Part shown: piece after piece, positions 1 through 6,395 of the stretch
Numbering within the stretch: position 1 is the stretch's first letter
Layout of the letters: each line of letters opens with the position of its first letter
NCBI RefSeq assembly: GCF_036985595.1
Contig: NZ_BTPU01000100.1
Location: 1-6,702 of the forward strand
Direction of reading: 5' to 3'
Length of the DNA: 6,702 nucleotides
Source of the DNA: Vallitalea maricola
Lineage (GTDB): Bacteria; Bacillota; Clostridia; Lachnospirales; Vallitaleaceae
Notes under the pieces: generated by a model
The model's input: the letters and a program-made list of their open reading frames with translations, nothing else
What the model was told of the DNA's origin: nothing
Databases searched by the model: none
Made by a program: the position numbers and the translations under genes

Positions 1-327
1 CAGCTTCACTGCTTCCTTTATATCACCTTTTACTATGGATATTTTATCTTCCAAACAGTTAAGTTTAACACTTCTATCTGCCATTTCTACACTTTCTTCT
101 TGAATCTCCAGCCCAGTAAAATGATTACCTTTTGTTTTTGCTTCCAATAGTATTGGAATAATTCCTGTACCAGTACCCAAGTCAAGAACTGTTTCTTTTT
201 CTTTAATAACTGCAAAACCAGTCAATAGTACAGCATCTATTCCAAAGCAGAACTTACCAGTATTTTGTATTATCCTATATCCATTTCTATGAAGCTCATC
301 TATTCTTTCGCCTTTTTTAAGTTCCAT
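1..327 (-). CDS. tRNA1(Val) (adenine-N6)-methyltransferase-like protein (YabB/TrmN6 family), N-terminal part
   Basis: This gene is partial: 109 codons run from the ATG at 327 to the left edge without a stop. The translation begins MELKKGERIDELHRNGYRII. It shows a class I SAM-dependent methyltransferase fold, with motif I VLDLGTGTGIIPILL at residues 47-61 and the motif II acidic residue in GLEIQ (about residues 72-76). The segment FCFGIDAVLL (27-34 region) is typical of the YabB/YfiC family (COG4123). The family's catalytic NPPY motif would lie beyond the window, so activity cannot be confirmed. The E. coli homologue YfiC methylates A37 of tRNA1-Val in the cytoplasm; that substrate is inferred here. 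The start lies 5 nt after the ricT stop, with a purine-rich GAAGAGAGAG ribosome site inside the end of ricT, so it is probably co-transcribed and translationally coupled. Position after ricT matches B. subtilis yabB, but without the intervening yabA. Confidence 0.88.
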   Translation of the reverse strand, partial: MELKKGERIDELHRNGYRIIQNTGKFCFGIDAVLLTGFAVIKEKETVLDLGTGTGIIPILLEAKTKGNHFTGLEIQEESVEMADRSVKLNCLEDKISIVKGDIKEAVKL

Positions 328-332
328 TATAT

Positions 333-1268
333 CTACTCTCTCTTCATTTTACCTTCTTTACGTTCTAGATTCTGTAATTCTTTTAATTCTTTTTCTTCTT
401 CCTCTGAAATAACTTCATTAATATTAGCATTAGTACATTTTTTACAAGGTTTACCAACTTTAAACTTTAATTCATTTGCTTTATATTGTAATATTTCTGG
501 ATCTCCATCATCTTTTCTAACAACCAATCTTACTAGCTGTCTAAGAACATTTACACTAAGTACTTCTCCTTTTTGTCCCTCTGGTGTGATTACCTTATCT
601 CCCACATTTGGTAAGTGTTTATTAAGATATTCATATGTTGACTCTTCGTATTTAAGGCAGCACATCAACCTTCCACAAACTCCAGATATCTTAGTTGGAT
701 TGAGAGATAAATTCTGCTCTTTAGCCATTTTTATTGATACTGGCTGAAATTCACATAGATGTGTATGGCAGCAAAGAGGTCTTCCACAGATACCGATACT
801 ACCTATCATCTTTGTCTCATCTCTAACACCGATTTGCCTTAATTCTATTCTTGTTTTAAATATTGCAGCCAAATCTTTAACTAATTCTCTGAAATCAATT
901 CTGCCATCAGCTGTAAAATAGAATAATACTTTATTATTATCAAAAGTATACTCTACATCAATGAGTTTCATCCCTAAACCATGTTTGCTGATTTTCTTGA
1001 CACAGATATCAAAAGCTTCTTTTTCTTTTGACCTATTCTTTTCTTCCTTTTTATCGTCCTCTGGTGTTGTAATCCTTATAACGCTTTTTAGTGGCTGTAT
1101 TATTTCATCATCAGTCACTTCCTTGATTCCTATTACAACATGCCCATATTCTATACCTCTAACTGTCTCTACGATGACATTTTGTCCCTGTTTTATATCT
1201 AAGTTATTAGGATCAAAATAATATATCTTACCTGCCTTCCTGAACCTGACGCCGATTACTTTTATCAT
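333..1268 (-). CDS. ricT: RicT (YaaT), PSP1-domain protein, Fe-S/RNase Y-associated factor
   Basis: The product is a 311-residue cytoplasmic protein, somewhat longer than B. subtilis RicT (about 275). The PSP1 core covers roughly residues 60-150. It is followed by two cysteine clusters, CGRPLCCHTHLCEF (C161, C166, C167, C172) and CGRLMCCLKYE (C198, C203, C204), which are the family hallmark. In B. subtilis, RicT joins RicA and RicF in a complex that carries [4Fe-4S] clusters and helps RNase Y mature operon mRNAs; it also affects sporulation, competence and biofilm formation. That role is inferred by homology. A second CxxC (C275, C278) and a highly charged tail rich in Glu and Lys (288-311) extend the C terminus. 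The start is well supported: AAAGGAG lies upstream of the ATG, inside the last codons of holB, and the holB stop is 1 nt away. No ricA or ricF gene is visible here; in B. subtilis they are also elsewhere. Confidence 0.95.
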   Translation of the reverse strand: MIKVIGVRFRKAGKIYYFDPNNLDIKQGQNVIVETVRGIEYGHVVIGIKEVTDDEIIQPLKSVIRITTPEDDKKEEKNRSKEKEAFDICVKKISKHGLGMKLIDVEYTFDNNKVLFYFTADGRIDFRELVKDLAAIFKTRIELRQIGVRDETKMIGSIGICGRPLCCHTHLCEFQPVSIKMAKEQNLSLNPTKISGVCGRLMCCLKYEESTYEYLNKHLPNVGDKVITPEGQKGEVLSVNVLRQLVRLVVRKDDGDPEILQYKANELKFKVGKPCKKCTNANINEVISEEEEKELKELQNLERKEGKMKRE

Positions 1269-1269
1269 A

Positions 1270-2259
1270 TTAATTCTCCTTTGTTTGTAATATCATCATC
1301 TCTATAACTAATCTGAAATTTGCATTTTGTTTCAATAAATTTTTAGCTTTATTAATATTCTCAATCATTATACTTATTCTATTATACGATAAAACCTGTG
1401 CTTGTTTCAACAGCGTTCTATATTTATCTCTATTAATTATATACATCTCATCATTTATCTTTTTTACAATGAGCAAATCTCTGAACCAAGTCATAAGTAA
1501 ATCTAGAAAATCCTCTATATCATCTTTATAATCCTCAAATTTCTGACTTACTTCTAATAGTTGGTAATCATCACCATTAATTATACTATCTACAATCTTT
1601 ATCATACTTTCTCTCATATCAAAAAATTCTGTAGATGATGCTAATTCTTTCGCTTTACCTATTATCCCCTGAGCAAAAGAAGTTATTAACTCACTTCTAT
1701 AATCTGATATTTCCAGTTCTTCTATGACATAATTCATAACTTTATCAGGCATAATAGGTTTTAATTTTAAAACAACACATCTTGATAATATCGTAATTAA
1801 AAATTTATTTATATTATTAGATAGTAAAAGTATTACCACATATGAAGGTGGCTCTTCAATTGTCTTCAATAAAGCATTCTGTGCCTGCTCTGTCATAGTA
1901 TCTGCATTATCCACAATATAGATTTTATAGGAATGCTGATAAGGCTTAATATTTATATCTTGATTAATCTGTTCCCTTATATCATCAACACCAATACCTG
2001 TTTTTTTGGTCTGTTCTACATATATTACATCTGGATTGTTCAATGAATCAAAAGTCCGACAAGATATACATTCATCACATGGTGAAATTCCTTTTTTCTG
2101 GCATTGAAGTGTTTTAGCAAAAGTATTAGCAATAAGTTTCTTGCCAATTCCCTTTTCACCATCAATTATATATGCATGGGATATTTTATTAGTCTTGATA
2201 GCACTTTGTAAGTGTTTTATTATTTCATTATGCCCAACTATTTCATCAAAAGTATACAT
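1270..2259 (-). CDS. holB: DNA polymerase III subunit delta' (clamp loader)
   Basis: The product is a 329-residue delta' subunit of the clamp loader, which opens the beta sliding clamp and places it on primed DNA. Visible features: the start FDEIVGHNEIIKHLQSAI is typical of the RarA/DnaX/HolB AAA+ group; a P-loop-like GEKGIGKK lies at residues 34-41; a four-cysteine zinc module (C53, C61, C64, C67) follows; IYIVDNAD occupies the Walker B position near 113-120; NALLKTIEEPP lies at 128-138; and the SRC motif with the arginine finger is at S159-R160-C161. The P-loop has Lys where Ser or Thr normally binds magnesium, and Walker B lacks the Asp-Glu pair. Both fit a subunit that does not hydrolyse ATP, as expected for delta'. 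DnaX is the alternative, but the length, lack of a tau-like C terminus and gene order favour HolB. AGGAAGGGA precedes the ATG. The stop is 1 nt from ricT. Confidence 0.95.
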   Translation of the reverse strand: MYTFDEIVGHNEIIKHLQSAIKTNKISHAYIIDGEKGIGKKLIANTFAKTLQCQKKGISPCDECISCRTFDSLNNPDVIYVEQTKKTGIGVDDIREQINQDINIKPYQHSYKIYIVDNADTMTEQAQNALLKTIEEPPSYVVILLLSNNINKFLITILSRCVVLKLKPIMPDKVMNYVIEELEISDYRSELITSFAQGIIGKAKELASSTEFFDMRESMIKIVDSIINGDDYQLLEVSQKFEDYKDDIEDFLDLLMTWFRDLLIVKKINDEMYIINRDKYRTLLKQAQVLSYNRISIMIENINKAKNLLKQNANFRLVIEMMILQTKEN

Positions 2260-2306
2260 TTATATTCCCTTCCTGATAAACTATCTTAAATTCATCTCTA
2301 AATATT

Positions 2307-2312
2307 ATTATA
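2307..2312 (-). promoter_or_regulatory. possible -10 element of a promoter for holB-ricT-trmN6-like genes
   Basis: On the minus strand a perfect TATAAT lies about 45 nt upstream of the holB ATG, which would give a leader of roughly 40 nt. The matching -35 region (about 2330-2335) is poor: I see only AT-rich sequence and no clear TTGACA. In this AT-rich background a TATAAT arises easily by chance. What favours it is position: it lies after the inverted repeat at 2432-2511, which may end transcription from yaaR, and it is the best -10 before a tightly packed three-gene unit. Confidence 0.33.
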
Positions 2313-2431
2313 CACTGTTTTAGAACATAATTTATAGGATTTTTTATAATTAGTCTATATTTTATGGGTTTATCTATTATTATTAACATAATCTCATTTA
2401 TTTAAAAAAGTTATCCCCAATATGATAAATT

Positions 2432-2511
2432 AAAAAAGCTGTCTCAATATACATTTTATGTTAATAGACCTTAAGAATAACCAACAAAAATGTTTATGAG
2501 ACAACTCTTTT
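2432..2511 (-). terminator. long imperfect inverted repeat between yaaR and holB; probable terminator or MITE-like element
   Basis: Arms 2432-2446 and 2497-2511 pair over 15 positions (13 Watson-Crick, 2 G-U when read on the minus strand). A second 7-bp pairing (2451-2457 with 2487-2493) continues the stem after a small internal loop. The remaining loop is about 29 nt. Read on the minus strand the hairpin ends in GAGACAGCTTTTTT; on the plus strand it ends in a T-rich tract as well, so it could stop transcription in both directions. It lies 51 nt after the yaaR stop. The size, the large loop and the complementary ends would also fit a small non-autonomous inverted-repeat element. I see no clear target-site duplication, so I call it a terminator with that alternative open. 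Confidence 0.6.
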
Positions 2512-2561
2512 ATTTTTATAGGATAAAACCCCAAATTAGTTTATGGATAAAAATATATTTA

Positions 2562-3005
2562 TCATGTCATTATATCTAATAATAGTCCCCTTATCTCATC
2601 TACATGTCCTAGTATATTAAGATTATTTTTTTCTTCCTGAATTAATTCTTTTGCTAGATCATCCAGATTTCTATCCACTAATTTGACTATACCGTATACT
2701 CTATGCCTTCCACGTCTGTCTAGAAAATTTTCTCTTGAGAATTTGTGAGAGTGGGTTACTACTTCATTAACAAAGTCTTTGATTAATTCTCTATATTTTT
2801 TCATATCTTTTACATCCATATGCTTAGCAATTTTCTTACCTTGCTCTGTTATGTCATTAATCATCATATTCAACTTTTCTTGTAGTGATGATTCATCTAT
2901 TTTGCTAAGTAATGTAAATTTGAATTCTTTATTGTTATTATTATCAATCCTATTAATATTATCATTCATATCTGGCATTTTCACGGTATTTACTTTTAAA
3001 TCCAT
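2562..3005 (-). CDS. yaaR: YaaR family protein (DUF327), function unknown
   Basis: The product is a 147-residue protein of the DUF327/YaaR family. The N-terminal 30 residues are Asn- and Asp-rich and probably disordered. From about residue 40 the protein appears mostly helical, with the conserved stretches YRELIKDFVNEVV (71-83), RRGRHRVYGIVKLVDRNLDDL (97-117) and LGHVDEIRGLLLDIM (132-146). There is no signal peptide, membrane segment or recognised catalytic motif. An upstream in-frame ATG at 3020 would add five residues but has no ribosome site. The ATG at 3005 has GGGGGAT eight bases before it and gives a length like the B. subtilis protein (about 146), so I chose it. It lies 56 nt after darA, as in B. 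subtilis, and is probably co-transcribed with it. The recurring pairing with darA hints at a linked role, but no function should be assigned. Confidence 0.92.
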   Translation of the reverse strand: MDLKVNTVKMPDMNDNINRIDNNNNKEFKFTLLSKIDESSLQEKLNMMINDITEQGKKIAKHMDVKDMKKYRELIKDFVNEVVTHSHKFSRENFLDRRGRHRVYGIVKLVDRNLDDLAKELIQEEKNNLNILGHVDEIRGLLLDIMT

Positions 3006-3011
3006 AGCAAT

Positions 3012-3018
3012 ATCCCCC
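3012..3018 (-). promoter_or_regulatory. ribosome binding site that fixes the yaaR start
   Basis: The minus strand reads GGGGGAT followed by 7-8 nt and the ATG at 3005. The competing ATG at 3020 is preceded by AT-rich sequence with no Shine-Dalgarno match, and it overlaps this site itself. This argues for the shorter 147-residue YaaR. Confidence 0.6.
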
Positions 3019-3061
3019 ATCTAGAAATTATTTATCTTTTGTATCAGTTATTTATAAACTT

Positions 3062-3391
3062 TTATAATTTGTAATATTGGTCTACATCAATGACAAATAC
3101 TGTTGCTCCTCCAACTGTTACTTCAATTGGATATGGTAAATATCCATCTGGCATACCAGCTACTGGTGGATTCAGTAGTGACATTTGTTTATTGGTTTTA
3201 CACTCTTTTTTTATAATCTCTATTACTTCGTCAACTTTTTCTTTTGGCACACCTATGAGTATTGTAGTATTGCCAGTTTTTAAGAAACCGCCTGTACTAG
3301 CTAATTTAGTAGCCATAAATCCTGCTTTATTAAGTCCTTCAGTTAATCTGTGAGAGTCTTCATCATGAATTACTGCTATGATTAATTTCAT
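3062..3391 (-). CDS. darA: DarA/PstA (YaaQ), PII-like cyclic di-AMP receptor protein
   Basis: The product is a 109-residue protein, the same length as B. subtilis DarA. These are trimeric PII-like cytoplasmic proteins that bind c-di-AMP at subunit interfaces; the downstream target is not well settled. The start MKLIIAVIHDED forms the first strand of the PII fold. The core segment GFMATKLASTGGFLKTGNTT (24-43) holds the residues known to contact the nucleotide in the family: T28, G35-F36-L37 and N41, with G47 just after. VTVGGATVFVIDVDQY (91-106) is the conserved C-terminal strand, with F99 and Q105. The loop between (about 60-90, ending NPPVAGMPDGYLPYP) corresponds to the large B-loop. AGGAGTGAT gives a strong ribosome site before the ATG. 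A 167-nt AT-rich gap separates it from tmk; several TATAAT-like strings there could be a promoter, but none has a convincing -35 partner. Confidence 0.95.
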   Translation of the reverse strand: MKLIIAVIHDEDSHRLTEGLNKAGFMATKLASTGGFLKTGNTTILIGVPKEKVDEVIEIIKKECKTNKQMSLLNPPVAGMPDGYLPYPIEVTVGGATVFVIDVDQYYKL

Positions 3392-3558
3392 AGTATCACT
3401 CCTAAAAATTTAATTTTTATAAGATAAAATGAATAAACAATCTATAGGCTATTAATTTATTATATTATATGATTAATATCGGATAAATATAGATTTTTGT
3501 TTAGAATATGGAGATATTATAATAACTCTTTTATAATCAATTAATATTTTTTAGATAT

Positions 3559-4200
3559 TTATTTATTATAATTATACCTATTATTGATAATGTGTTCAAT
3601 AGTATTTATTATTTCCCTATGGATATTTTCTACAGATTCTGATGCATCGATTTTTTTAATTCTATCAGAATGAAGTTCAGCTAATTTTCTATAACCTTCG
3701 CTAACATTTTTATGAAAATCAAATTTTTGTAATTCCAATCTGTCTAATTCTCTTTGATCCTTTTTACGCTTCAATCCTTCTTCAGCATCAATGTCTAATA
3801 GAATCGTTATATCTGGTTCTAACCCACCTGTTGCATATTTATTGATTTGTTCTACGTTATCTATACCTAGACCTCTAGCATGTCCTTGATACACTACTGA
3901 TGAATCTACAAATCTATCACATATAACTATTTTGCCCTCATCCAATAATGGTTTTATATATTGCTCAACGTGCTGTGCTCTTGAAGCAGCATATAAAAGT
4001 GTCTCTGTCATATCTGACATCTCCATAAAATCCTTATTCAATATTATATCTCTTATAGATTCACTTATAACTGTACCACCTGGTTCTCTTGTAAATACAA
4101 ATTCATAATTATGATTTTCCAAATAACTTTTTAACTTATCTATCTGAGTTGATTTACCTGAGCCATCTGCTCCTTCTATGCTAATAAATAATCCTTTCAT
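3559..4200 (-). CDS. tmk: thymidylate kinase (dTMP kinase)
   Basis: The product is a 213-residue dTMP kinase, which converts dTMP plus ATP to dTDP and is essential for dTTP supply. Visible motifs: P-loop EGADGSGKST (9-18), TREPGG (37-42) for substrate binding, AASRAQH (71-77), DRFVDSSVVYQG (95-106) with the DR(Y/F) signature, and a basic LID KRKKDQRELDRLE (about 144-156). Length is normal for the family. A TTG at 4215 would add five residues and overlap the decarboxylase, but it lacks a ribosome site. The ATG at 4200 has AGAGGTG just upstream and starts 1 nt after the decarboxylase stop, so I chose it. That spacing points to translational coupling. The tmk-darA-yaaR-holB order matches many Firmicutes and links nucleotide supply to the clamp loader. 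Confidence 0.96.
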   Translation of the reverse strand: MKGLFISIEGADGSGKSTQIDKLKSYLENHNYEFVFTREPGGTVISESIRDIILNKDFMEMSDMTETLLYAASRAQHVEQYIKPLLDEGKIVICDRFVDSSVVYQGHARGLGIDNVEQINKYATGGLEPDITILLDIDAEEGLKRKKDQRELDRLELQKFDFHKNVSEGYRKLAELHSDRIKKIDASESVENIHREIINTIEHIINNRYNYNK

Positions 4201-4201
4201 T

Positions 4202-5626
4202 TTACACCTCTTCAATTATATTAATTGTTCTAAATTCCTTATTACATAGCCCCATTATTTCTATACCCAATTCCAGATATTTGTTGATTAGATTGATATT
4301 GTCTTCTATGATTATTTCTCCTGGAACAATTAAAGGTATTCCTGGTGGAAAAGGTATAATAAAATCCCCTGATATCTTATTCACAGCATTTTCTAATTTT
4401 ATTTCAACCTTGTTTTTATTAAAAGCATCCTTTGGGGTATAATGTATTCGGGCATTATTTATTATATCATATTTATTACCGTTTATTTGCTTTTTTCTTA
4501 ACTTACTATCTATTTCTGTGAGTGATTTCACTAATTTTTTAAACCCATATTTACTATCGCATATTGAAGTCATTGCAATAATATGATTAATACCACTTAA
4601 CTCTACTTGTATATTATATTTGTCACGGAGTATTTCATCAAGTTGTGTCCCTGTAATATCGGCATGTGTACAATCTATAACTATTTTGGAGTAATCCATA
4701 GCTGCTATTTCCTTGCTGCCAATTATTTCATTATCAATAAGCTGTAAATTTTTTAATTGAGCCTTTAATCTATGCCTGCAATTCTTTAAGTATTTGACAT
4801 ATGAACTAAATAATTTATTGCCTCTTGTGTCAATTATATTTCTGCAGTTATCTAGACTAGTCATTAATACATATGAGGGGCTACTGGTCTGGAAGATAGA
4901 TAGAGCATTTTGTAATCTATTAGTATCTATCCTATCATTCTTAATATGCAGCATAGCAGTCTGAGTAATTGATGGTAGGGTTTTATGGGCACTCTGAATA
5001 ACTATATCTGCACCTTGTTGTAATGAAGTCTCTGGAAAATAGTTGTGGAATCTAAAATGTGAACCATGTGCTTCATCAACCATTAATATCTTATTATATT
5101 TATGGGTTATTTTTGATATTGCGGCTATGTTGGATACATAACCTTCATAAGTAGGACTTGTAATAATTATCATCTTAATATGAGGGTTATTCTTTATTTT
5201 TTCTTCAATCTCAGTTGGATTAATTCCTCCGATTAGACCGTTATCTAATACTTTGGGATAAATATATATGGGTACCAAATTATTTATTAATATAGCATTA
5301 TAAACTGATTTATGGCTATTCCTAGCAATTAATACTTGGTCTTTTTCTTTACATATGGAAGTTATAGCAGAAATAATACCTCCAGTACTACCATTAACTA
5401 AGAAATAAGTTTTATCTGCACCAAAAGTCTCTGCTGCTTTTAATTGGGCTTCATATATTATACCAGAAGGGTCATGCAGATTGTCTGTTCCTCTTACTTC
5501 TGTTACATCTATCTTAGCTATATTTTTTAAATTAAATTTTTTCCCTAATTTATGTCCTGGCATATGAAAAGGATAAATTTTTTTCTTATATTTAATAAGG
5601 TGATTATAGAGTGTTTTTTTTTCCAT
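4202..5626 (-). CDS. Orn/Lys/Arg decarboxylase family protein, short form (YaaO-like)
   Basis: The product is a 474-residue PLP-dependent fold type I decarboxylase. It starts directly with the catalytic region (FHMPGHKLGK, 20-29) and lacks the N-terminal CheY-like wing domain of the long E. coli enzymes, as do B. subtilis YaaO and SpeA (about 480-490). PLP-site motifs are visible: NGSTGG (78-83), NSHKSVYN (103-110) with the ring-stacking His, VDEAHGSHF (183-191) with the Asp that contacts the pyridine nitrogen, and SAHKTLPSITQ (212-222) with Schiff-base Lys215. The C-terminal FPPGIPLIVPGE (426-437) is also typical. It makes a polyamine or diamine from a basic amino acid; I cannot tell whether the substrate is arginine, lysine or ornithine. 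AGGAG lies 7 nt before the ATG. Codons 2-5 contain a run of nine A. It directly precedes tmk, as yaaO does in B. subtilis. Confidence 0.93.
   Translation of the reverse strand: MEKKTLYNHLIKYKKKIYPFHMPGHKLGKKFNLKNIAKIDVTEVRGTDNLHDPSGIIYEAQLKAAETFGADKTYFLVNGSTGGIISAITSICKEKDQVLIARNSHKSVYNAILINNLVPIYIYPKVLDNGLIGGINPTEIEEKIKNNPHIKMIIITSPTYEGYVSNIAAISKITHKYNKILMVDEAHGSHFRFHNYFPETSLQQGADIVIQSAHKTLPSITQTAMLHIKNDRIDTNRLQNALSIFQTSSPSYVLMTSLDNCRNIIDTRGNKLFSSYVKYLKNCRHRLKAQLKNLQLIDNEIIGSKEIAAMDYSKIVIDCTHADITGTQLDEILRDKYNIQVELSGINHIIAMTSICDSKYGFKKLVKSLTEIDSKLRKKQINGNKYDIINNARIHYTPKDAFNKNKVEIKLENAVNKISGDFIIPFPPGIPLIVPGEIIIEDNINLINKYLELGIEIMGLCNKEFRTINIIEEV
4205..4211 (-). promoter_or_regulatory. ribosome binding site that fixes the tmk start
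   Basis: AGAGGTG on the minus strand lies 4 nt before the ATG at 4200 (about 6 nt counted from the GAGG core). It is embedded in the last codons of the decarboxylase gene. The alternative TTG at 4215 lies upstream of this site and has no Shine-Dalgarno match of its own. Confidence 0.65.
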
Positions 5627-5673
5627 TCAAATTCTCCTATTCATTCAGTAAAGGATTTTTATTCTAATTATAT

Positions 5674-5747
5674 TTATCAACAGAAAAGATGAATTTTATA
5701 TAAAATTGTTAACAGTTTTAAGTTTTTTATAAATAATCTGTTGATAA
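5674..5747. repeat. centred inverted-repeat set upstream of the decarboxylase; candidate operator or DnaA-box pair
   Basis: An 11-bp perfect inverted repeat has arms TTATCAACAGA (5674-5684) and TCTGTTGATAA (5737-5747). At its exact centre (between 5710 and 5711) sits a second near-palindrome built around GTTAAC (5708-5713), extending to about 5702-5719 with one mismatched pair. The regions between arms and centre are not complementary. Each outer arm contains TTATCAACA, one base from the DnaA-box consensus TTATCCACA. The set lies 48 to 121 nt upstream of the decarboxylase ATG, where a transcription factor binding site would be expected. Whether a protein binds here, or the RNA folds, cannot be told from sequence alone. 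Confidence 0.5.
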
Positions 5748-5780
5748 CATTTATTTTATTGTTATCGTAGTTGTTCTTAT

Positions 5781-5804
5781 ATTATATTAGACTATTTTAT
5801 TATA
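5781..5804 (-). promoter_or_regulatory. weak candidate -10 elements for decarboxylase-tmk
   Basis: Two TATAAT hexamers occur on the minus strand (5781-5786 and 5799-5804) just after the tRNA terminator. A TTTAGT 17 nt upstream of the first one is the only -35-like partner, and it is poor. If used, the leader would include the inverted-repeat set at 5674-5747. The AT-rich background makes this a weak call. Confidence 0.25.
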
Positions 5805-5806
5805 CT

Positions 5807-5838
5807 AAAAAATCGCCTATAAATATAGACGATTTTTT
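5807..5838 (-). terminator. intrinsic terminator of the tRNA cluster
   Basis: The outer stem AAAAAATCG (5807-5815) pairs perfectly with CGATTTTTT (5830-5838). One C/A mismatch follows, then an inner stem CTATA/TATAG with a 2-nt loop as written. Both strands end in a run of six T, so it can work in either direction. It lies 3 nt beyond the tRNA-Lys 3' end, where it would end the tRNA transcript and insulate the decarboxylase operon. Confidence 0.85.
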
Positions 5839-5841
5839 AAG

Positions 5842-5915
5842 TGAGCCACCCGGGACTCGAACCCGGGACACCTGGATTAAAAGTCCAGTGCTCTAGCCGA
5901 CTGAGCTAGTGGCCC
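5842..5915 (-). tRNA. tRNA-Lys (anticodon TTT)
   Basis: The acceptor stem GGGCCAC pairs with GTGGCTC (one G-U). The anticodon arm is CTGGA-CTTTTAA-TCCAG, with TTT at 5879-5881. The T arm is CCGGG-TTCGAGT-CCCGG. The discriminator base is A and CCA is not encoded, so the tail must be added after transcription. This is the last gene of the cluster, immediately before the terminator. Confidence 0.97.
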
Positions 5916-5934
5916 AAATTTTATAAAGTTTTTA

Positions 5935-6010
<76 letters not shown>

Positions 6011-6014
6011 ATAT

Positions 6015-6091
<77 letters not shown>

Positions 6092-6127
6092 TTATTATTA
6101 ATAGTAAATATGTTACTATTAATTCAG

Positions 6128-6209
6128 TGGAGGGAGAAGGATTCGAACCTTCGAAGGCGGAGCCAACAGATTTACAGTCTGCCCCCTTTGGCCACTCGGG
6201 AACCCCTCC
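6128..6209 (-). tRNA. tRNA-Tyr (anticodon GTA), class II
   Basis: The acceptor stem GGAGGGG pairs with TCCCTCC. The anticodon arm is CAGA-CTGTAAA-TCTG, with GTA at 6173-6175. A long variable arm (about TTGGCTCCGCCTTCGAA) marks it as class II, as bacterial tRNA-Tyr is. The discriminator is A and CCA is not encoded. Confidence 0.97.
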
Positions 6210-6215
6210 ATTGCA

Positions 6216-6288
6216 AGCCGACGATCGGACTTGAACCGATAACCTGCTGATTACAAGTCAGCTGCTCTGCCAATTGAGCCACGTCGGC
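6216..6288 (-). tRNA. tRNA-Thr (anticodon TGT)
   Basis: The acceptor stem GCCGACG pairs fully with CGTCGGC. The anticodon arm is CTGA-CTTGTAA-TCAG, with TGT at 6253-6255. The T arm is ATCGG-TTCAAGT-CCGAT. The discriminator is T and CCA is not encoded. Only 6 nt separate it from tRNA-Tyr, so the two must be processed from one transcript. Confidence 0.97.
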
Positions 6289-6395
6289 ACATATTTATTT
6301 TCATCCACTTTATAATATTTTTTGTTATTTTTATAAAAATTATTCTATTATAATCTTTATAATATATGTAAATACTAATGGATTATTTGCTTTAT

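Noticed and set aside
265..747. Plus-strand open frame of 160 codons
   Set aside because: It lies antisense to ricT, whose protein is clearly recognisable. The translation is low-complexity (Ser, Phe, Leu) and has no good ribosome site.
961..1221. Plus-strand open frame of 86 codons with a hydrophobic start
   Set aside because: It is antisense to ricT and hydrophobic only because it mirrors Lys/Glu-rich codons of the real gene.
2411..2419. TTATCCCCA, one base from the DnaA box, with TTATCCATA on the minus strand at 2542-2550
   Set aside because: A rough estimate gives about two one-mismatch DnaA boxes by chance in a window of this size and AT content. There is no cluster or AT-rich unwinding element arranged like an origin.
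2546..2563. Palindrome GATAAA...TTTATC at the yaaR stop codon
   Set aside because: Its six-base arms are almost purely AT, expected by chance in this background.
2779..3024. Plus-strand open frame opposite yaaR that looks like a membrane protein
   Set aside because: It is a shadow of the charged YaaR coding sequence, with no family resemblance.
3090..3353. Plus-strand open frame opposite darA
   Set aside because: It is contained within darA on the other strand, and DarA is unambiguous.
3392..3558. Terminator or promoter in the tmk-darA gap
   Set aside because: Only AT hairpins (ATTATAA/TTATAAT) without a GC core and TATAAT strings without a usable -35 were found. Nothing else stands out.
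4202..4215. TTG start at 4215 for tmk, overlapping the decarboxylase by 14 nt
   Set aside because: It has no ribosome site, and the P-loop spacing and the site AGAGGTG support the ATG at 4200.
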